Assembly (NCBI RefSeq): GCF_963664415.1
Contig: NZ_OY761443.1
Coordinates: forward strand, 620,001-684,000
DNA from: an uncultured Desulfobacter sp.
GTDB taxonomy: Bacteria; Desulfobacterota; Desulfobacteria; Desulfobacterales; Desulfobacteraceae
Length of the DNA stretch: 64,000 nt
Direction: 5' to 3'
The first letter of the stretch is position 1, and the number at the start of each line of letters is the position of its first letter. Made by a program: the position numbers and the translations under genes. Of this stretch, positions 60,901 through 64,000 are shown one piece after another. Under the pieces are notes generated by a model. The model did no database searches. It saw only the letters and a program-made list of their open reading frames with translations, and was not told the origin of the DNA.

Positions 60901-61771
60901 ATTCGGCCTGGGTTTGGGGAATAACCACATCCCGGACCTCAAGCCATCCGGCAATGGCACCGCCGGATATATCGTCGGTGATGTCATAGGTGTTTACGGA
61001 TTTGCCGTGCCAGTACACACTTCCCTGTTTCATGCTTAAATCGTATGAAATGCCGTCCTCCACCAGCGGCAGGCCGCAGGTGGTGATCAGGTAGGTGCCG
61101 TCCTCTTTAATGGTGACATCAATGTCAATGCGTTCTCCAAGATCATCCACCAGGGCGTTTCGTTCATCCTCCAGGTCGTTGGCATTCCCGCCTATGCTCT
61201 CAGCAGTGACGATGGCCAGATTTAACGCTGCAATCTGATCGGAGATGCTGTTGACTTCGGCAACGGCAGAAGTGATTTCGTTATTCAGGTCGGTATTCAG
61301 ATCCGACAGGGCCTCTTCAATGGCATTGATACGTTCCGTAAGGGCAAGGCCTGCATCATATACGGCGTTTTGTTCGGTTTCACCGGACGGGTTGTTGCTC
61401 AAATCCTCCCAGGCAGACCAATAGGCATCCAAAAGGGTATTCAGGCTGTCGTCACTGTCTTCGGAAAACAGATCTTCAATGGAAGTCATATAGAGCTGGG
61501 CCTCTTCCAGGGCCGCCTGATTGGACATCTCAGACGTCAGCGCATTTTCAATAATCTGGTTTACGGAATTGGTGACCGAAGAAACCGTAACCCCTGTACC
61601 ATAAGCATTCCCCCTCGAGGTCACCGTGGGGGTGGCGGATAACACCGCAGTCTGGATGCTGTAATCATCATTATCCGCATTGGCAATATTCTGGCCCGTC
61701 ACGCTGATGGAAGCCTGGTAAGCGGTGACGGCATTGGACGCAGTATTTAATATGGCGTTAAGGCTGCTCAT
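57980..61771 (-). CDS. flgK: Flagellar hook-associated protein 1 (FlgK)
   Basis: 1263 residues; most FlgK have 450-650. N-terminal core SLNAILNTASNAVTAYQASISVTGQNIANADNDDYSIQ and C-terminal core MINLTAQQQAYLAAAKLLTMVQEMYDALLATR are typical. TLNYQHSQGVGQ near residue 305 marks the end of D1. The roughly 800 residues between carry several acidic beta-rich modules with few lysines and almost no aromatic core. They probably form outer domains of the hook-filament junction. Its start overlaps the flgN stop by four bases. Confidence 0.9.
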   Translation of the reverse strand: MSSLNAILNTASNAVTAYQASISVTGQNIANADNDDYSIQTAVLSATPTVTSRGNAYGTGVTVSSVTNSVNQIIENALTSEMSNQAALEEAQLYMTSIEDLFSEDSDDSLNTLLDAYWSAWEDLSNNPSGETEQNAVYDAGLALTERINAIEEALSDLNTDLNNEITSAVAEVNSISDQIAALNLAIVTAESIGGNANDLEDERNALVDDLGERIDIDVTIKEDGTYLITTCGLPLVEDGISYDLSMKQGSVYWHGKSVNTYDITDDISGGAIAGWLEVRDVVIPQTQAEFDELAANLIWTLNYQHSQGVGQTYFSGELEGTYEAGKSGTFDSLYYGDEIDYTKDFSMVIQDATDTTSTYQTATVDMSISTSDILNITGSGEDDSIYELTVIDEGTLGEKTVVQSSGEYLGGLSSGVNFSTALNNALAEQTLTITNGSNTQTLEIADNGADAIRSAAAIAEDLSDIDGISAYASTTSANFALSTSLPAVINTDDHITFTLYVDGVEETVDFTVTDTAITSLDDQFEDALKAAVESINESNQNTDLAVDDMAIESASGATIGVYEFNVVDVTEADKTGVILSVSMDSSDSELTEIYSTTDDAVAITSSVTIVMDPGMEISSDEKSTAGLFGVTGTPVSGTSMITLGGTDGYKDFDGEAIAFAVDGNSISYTAPSGVSDEEQAQELYLALTDSVTGLEAKAPGSYEVIKNGTSVTIVKIDEEDEDAIEISNFTGNAELSVSTGTGSGSESPENDTLSNKKNSTKAVTFGDPAIIYWEILNSSGYSTGVDGYVEIDESGVVEITENGKTTLSFEISDGTLVAGNTLRINTDADGQADTLEGSVTGKAASVDDTYEFTVISGGTLPDNEADVVIEWKSETDSGTIELEGNENENSQIIVEVDGMTIAFDSGTLVNGDVFYVTTDENGKAVADAAGNTLNTLSDWHWTLDSFADEFNRSAGGVTASVTKDNAIVFNTNDNYCAIENVTCSGSDNIDEENFEITVLNYSTLEFEAETLEFVRSTDEISGLTSWDVVNPTGHTITLIPEGGDDDGFQVDLNGDGIGDIEITFDQPVSGDGYIRMDLASRDADDLSYAFAGNEDGDSGVAAALGVNTFFTGTGTSTISVNDVVADGDLLASGILDAETFELASGDNTNALAMAETRYDSVDMKSYTYTRGEEVTITVTTTSLDDYQASLISNVGSTAAGISSALEYSESLMYQLTEQRDSISAVSLDEEMINLTAQQQAYLAAAKLLTMVQEMYDALLATR

Positions 61772-62241
61772 GGTGCCCCCATACTCCTGTGGTTAACATA
61801 ATTTGACATGACGGACAGGCGGCTCAGCACGCTTTTAAACAACAGACCATTGCGGGTGGCGGCCTTCATCAGCGTCCGGTGCCTTTGGTCAAGATCCTCT
61901 GCAAGTCCAAACAACACCGCTTCCTGCTTTCGGGTTAATCCCTGAAGCATTTTTACCCGGTTAACAAGGGTTCTCGGCATGGTGGAAGGCATTTCCCGAC
62001 CTGCCATTATACCCAGTTGATCAGCCATGGAACCAATAAGGCGCTCAAACCGGTTAACGCAGTTCTGCTTTCTTAAGATAAGCTTTTTCAAGGATTTAGG
62101 ATCATAGGCCGTACCGGCCATATATTCAGCATCCAGGATGCGGTTCAACTCTTTGTGAAGTGCCCGGATCCTGACCATTTTCCTTTCAAGAACCGCCATA
62201 AGATCGGTTTCCATTTCTGATTTAACCAGGGGACGTGTCAT
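61768..62241 (-). CDS. flgN: FlgN-like flagellar export chaperone
   Basis: 157 residues, mostly helical: METDLMAVLERKMVRIRALHKELNRILDAEYMAGTAYD then LKKLILRKQNCVNRFERLIGSMADQLG. The layout (two long helices, a basic loop with RVKMLQGLTRKQEAVLFGLAEDLDQRHR) and the position just before flgK match FlgN, the chaperone for FlgK and FlgL. Sequence conservation is low in this family, so context carries much of the call. Four-base overlap with flgK. Confidence 0.72.
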   Translation of the reverse strand: MTRPLVKSEMETDLMAVLERKMVRIRALHKELNRILDAEYMAGTAYDPKSLKKLILRKQNCVNRFERLIGSMADQLGIMAGREMPSTMPRTLVNRVKMLQGLTRKQEAVLFGLAEDLDQRHRTLMKAATRNGLLFKSVLSRLSVMSNYVNHRSMGAP

Positions 62242-62257
62242 GATTTACCCCGCTTTA

Positions 62258-64000
62258 CTAACGTTTCATGCCTATGACCGTGGTCATCATTTCATCCACG
62301 GTGCTGATGATTTTAGCATTGGCTTCATAAGCGTTCTGCAGTTCGATCATGTCCACAAATTCATCGGAAATATCCACATTGGAGGATTCAAGGGTATAGG
62401 AAGATAAGGTGCCAAGCCCGTTCTCTCCGGGTTTATTGGTAATCGCTGCCCCGCTTTCATTGGTTGCGGCATAAAGATTGTCGCCGGCGTTATCAAGGCC
62501 GTTATAATTATTAAAATCCGCCAAAGCGATCAAAAAAAGTGCCAAGGTCTGGCCATTGGAATAGGTACCGGAGAGAAGTCCGTCGGAATCCACTTCAACG
62601 CCTTCCAGATCGCCGGAGGGATAACCGTCGGCATCCATGTATATCGTGGAAGAGGATGTGGCATACTGGGTAGATGATAAAGAATCGTTAATCCAGTTGT
62701 TGCCGTCCCAGCTGGTACCGATGTTGAAAGAAATCTCGGTTTCAGTTGAGCCGGCCTCGCCGCCCAGAAAATCAACTGAAAATTGCAGGTAGCCGGTATC
62801 CTTTGCTTCATCCGTGGTCACTTCCCGCCAGGCAGTGGACCCTGAAATATTAAAAGTGATGGTGCTTGAATCGTCCAAGGGATCTGTACTCCTACCGCTT
62901 GAAAGCTCTTCATCAAAAGTAAATACAATATCTCGATCCTTACCATCATCAGCCCCTGAACCGTCAAGATCTATGGCTGCATAAGTTTCGTCACCGGTTA
63001 GGATGGCATTCTCGTATTCCTCCGGCGCCACATCAGGATCGACCGTAAAGGTAAAATGCTCACCGCCTGTCAGGGCAGGACTACCTAAATCCAGGTCGAC
63101 AAATGTAGAGCCAGCGTCAAAAGAAATTTCAAAGCCGGTCCCGGTGGTGTTAATTTTCATCATATTTTCATCATATTCCGCAGGGGGTGTAGATAGAATC
63201 GTAAAGTCAATAGTCTGAGAAGTGCTAGTCAAGTCGGTCATTGCGTCATCAAAGGAAATTTCTATGGTGGAAGAATCTCCGGTACTCGAATCTTCGATGA
63301 GCACCTCACAACCTTCATCCGTCGTATTCTGGACAGTACAGCTAACAGTAGCCCCCACCGAACTAGGAGAAATATCCCAGTCCGTACCGTTCCATGCTAG
63401 TTGATAACTGCCATTCAGGATACCAGCACCCAACGAACTGGATTCCTGGACGACCATGTCTATACTGCTGACCCCCTCAACTGTAAATGTATCAACAGTG
63501 ATATCACGATCTTTTAATTCATCGCTCCAGACCCATTCAGAACTAGAATTATCATAATATAAGCTGACATCGGCCACCATGGACCCCTCACTTACATCGG
63601 CATTAGTGTAGTCGACGACAATCGAATTCACATCTATTGCAGCAGTATCGGTGCTAAATTCAGAAATGAGTGTATCATCCGCAGCCGCTTTTTCCGGATT
63701 GCTCCAGGCCCAGGTTTCAGTAGACGGATTCCAGGCAATGGCAAGGCCTTCTGCATCCACGGTCATGACACTTGGGTCATTTATTGACATGGTGGTGTTA
63801 TTATATGCCTCGTTGTCGTAAATAATATCCTCAACATCCTGGATATGGCAATCTAGTGGATTGTTGACATCAAAAGTTAGCGTGTCCCCGTCCTGGGCAT
63901 CTTCACCCAGCGTGATGATTATGTCCGGTTCATCTATCCCTCCGCTGGAGTCCGGGTCAAGTACAAGCTGAATTTCATTTTCATCAGAATAAATAATTTC
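62258..64000 (-). CDS. flgE: Flagellar hook protein FlgE, 5' part off window
   Basis: 580 residues are visible; the frame remains open to the right edge (EIIYSDENEIQLVLDPDSSG at the edge), so an internal Met at 63790 is not the start. The C-terminus has the hook hallmarks GLGTLSSYTLESSNVDISDEFVDMIELQNAYEANAKIISTVDEMM. The visible body is a long acidic Ser/Thr/Asp-rich series of beta modules, some with a W-rich element (WNPSTETWAWSN, SSEWVWSDELK, AWNGTDWDIS). It forms the universal joint outside the cell. First gene seen of the hook block; 16 bases before flgN. Confidence 0.88.
   Translation of the reverse strand, partial: EIIYSDENEIQLVLDPDSSGGIDEPDIIITLGEDAQDGDTLTFDVNNPLDCHIQDVEDIIYDNEAYNNTTMSINDPSVMTVDAEGLAIAWNPSTETWAWSNPEKAAADDTLISEFSTDTAAIDVNSIVVDYTNADVSEGSMVADVSLYYDNSSSEWVWSDELKDRDITVDTFTVEGVSSIDMVVQESSSLGAGILNGSYQLAWNGTDWDISPSSVGATVSCTVQNTTDEGCEVLIEDSSTGDSSTIEISFDDAMTDLTSTSQTIDFTILSTPPAEYDENMMKINTTGTGFEISFDAGSTFVDLDLGSPALTGGEHFTFTVDPDVAPEEYENAILTGDETYAAIDLDGSGADDGKDRDIVFTFDEELSSGRSTDPLDDSSTITFNISGSTAWREVTTDEAKDTGYLQFSVDFLGGEAGSTETEISFNIGTSWDGNNWINDSLSSTQYATSSSTIYMDADGYPSGDLEGVEVDSDGLLSGTYSNGQTLALFLIALADFNNYNGLDNAGDNLYAATNESGAAITNKPGENGLGTLSSYTLESSNVDISDEFVDMIELQNAYEANAKIISTVDEMMTTVIGMKR

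Noticed and set aside
63788..63790. Met at 63790 as the start of the flgE gene
   Set aside because: The frame stays open for all 70 codons to the window edge and there is no ribosome site at the Met, so the gene continues beyond the window.

Overview
The window looks like a piece of a dissimilatory sulfate reducer of the Desulfobacterota, most likely a marine Desulfobacter-type member of the Desulfobacteraceae. The grounds are a stand-alone sulfate adenylyltransferase with its own promoter and terminator, a di-heme succinate dehydrogenase/fumarate reductase cytochrome b, a malic enzyme of the long MaeB type, hydrogenase maturation genes hypA and hypB, and a probable selenoprotein. Gene order around rpsP-rimM-trmD-rplS-rnhB is the usual deltaproteobacterial one. 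The assignment is inference from gene content; no rRNA or tRNA gene was seen.

Layout. 1-3.4 kb: the start of a membrane cytochrome b gene (runs off the left edge), a 0.75 kb AT-rich gap, and maeB. 3.8-9.95 kb: a branched-chain-amino-acid-type ABC transporter operon (livKHMGF) behind an attenuator-like leader, ending in a phenylacetate-CoA-ligase-like gene, facing cfa. 11.4-17.2 kb: a decayed beta-propeller gene, nth, a PP-loop/NFACT-R protein, a secreted C10 cysteine peptidase and rlmN. 17.2-23.3 kb: the ffh-rpsP-khpA-rimM-trmD-SPOUT-rplS-rnhB-yraN-rsmI translation and secretion cluster. 23.5-29.5 kb: a PiT phosphate permease, an unknown secreted protein, sat, a HAD phosphatase and a DUF1573 protein read through an in-frame UGA. 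29.7-40.0 kb: a long minus-strand series rpmF-acpP-rpiB-glyA-(dCMP deaminase)-nrdR-ribD-ribE-ribBA-ribH-nusB-MBL hydrolase-pabBC. 40.4-41.8 kb: gltX.

41.8-48.4 kb is a decay and insertion hotspot: a fossil piece of a Memo gene that now forms the gltX terminator, a DUF3360-like permease with a large internal deletion, an IS91-type element with a frameshifted tyrosine recombinase, an IS200-type element, a pilT-like ATPase pair and a 5'-truncated deacetylase. 48.5-53.6 kb: trmO-like, memo, hypB, hypA, tgt, queA and a DUF2065 protein. 53.7-55.8 kb: gatB and an exported protein. 55.97-64 kb: a flagellar hook block flgE (partial)-flgN-flgK-flgL whose proteins are unusually long and acidic.

The observations most worth checking are the UGA-containing DUF1573 gene (UGC replacing the CGC motif, with a candidate SECIS hairpin), two families of dispersed palindromes (about 100 bp with a covarying stem, and 39 bp), an A AAA AAG slip site splitting the recombinase, and the Memo fragment reused as a terminator. 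All calls come from reading the sequence; no database search was run.
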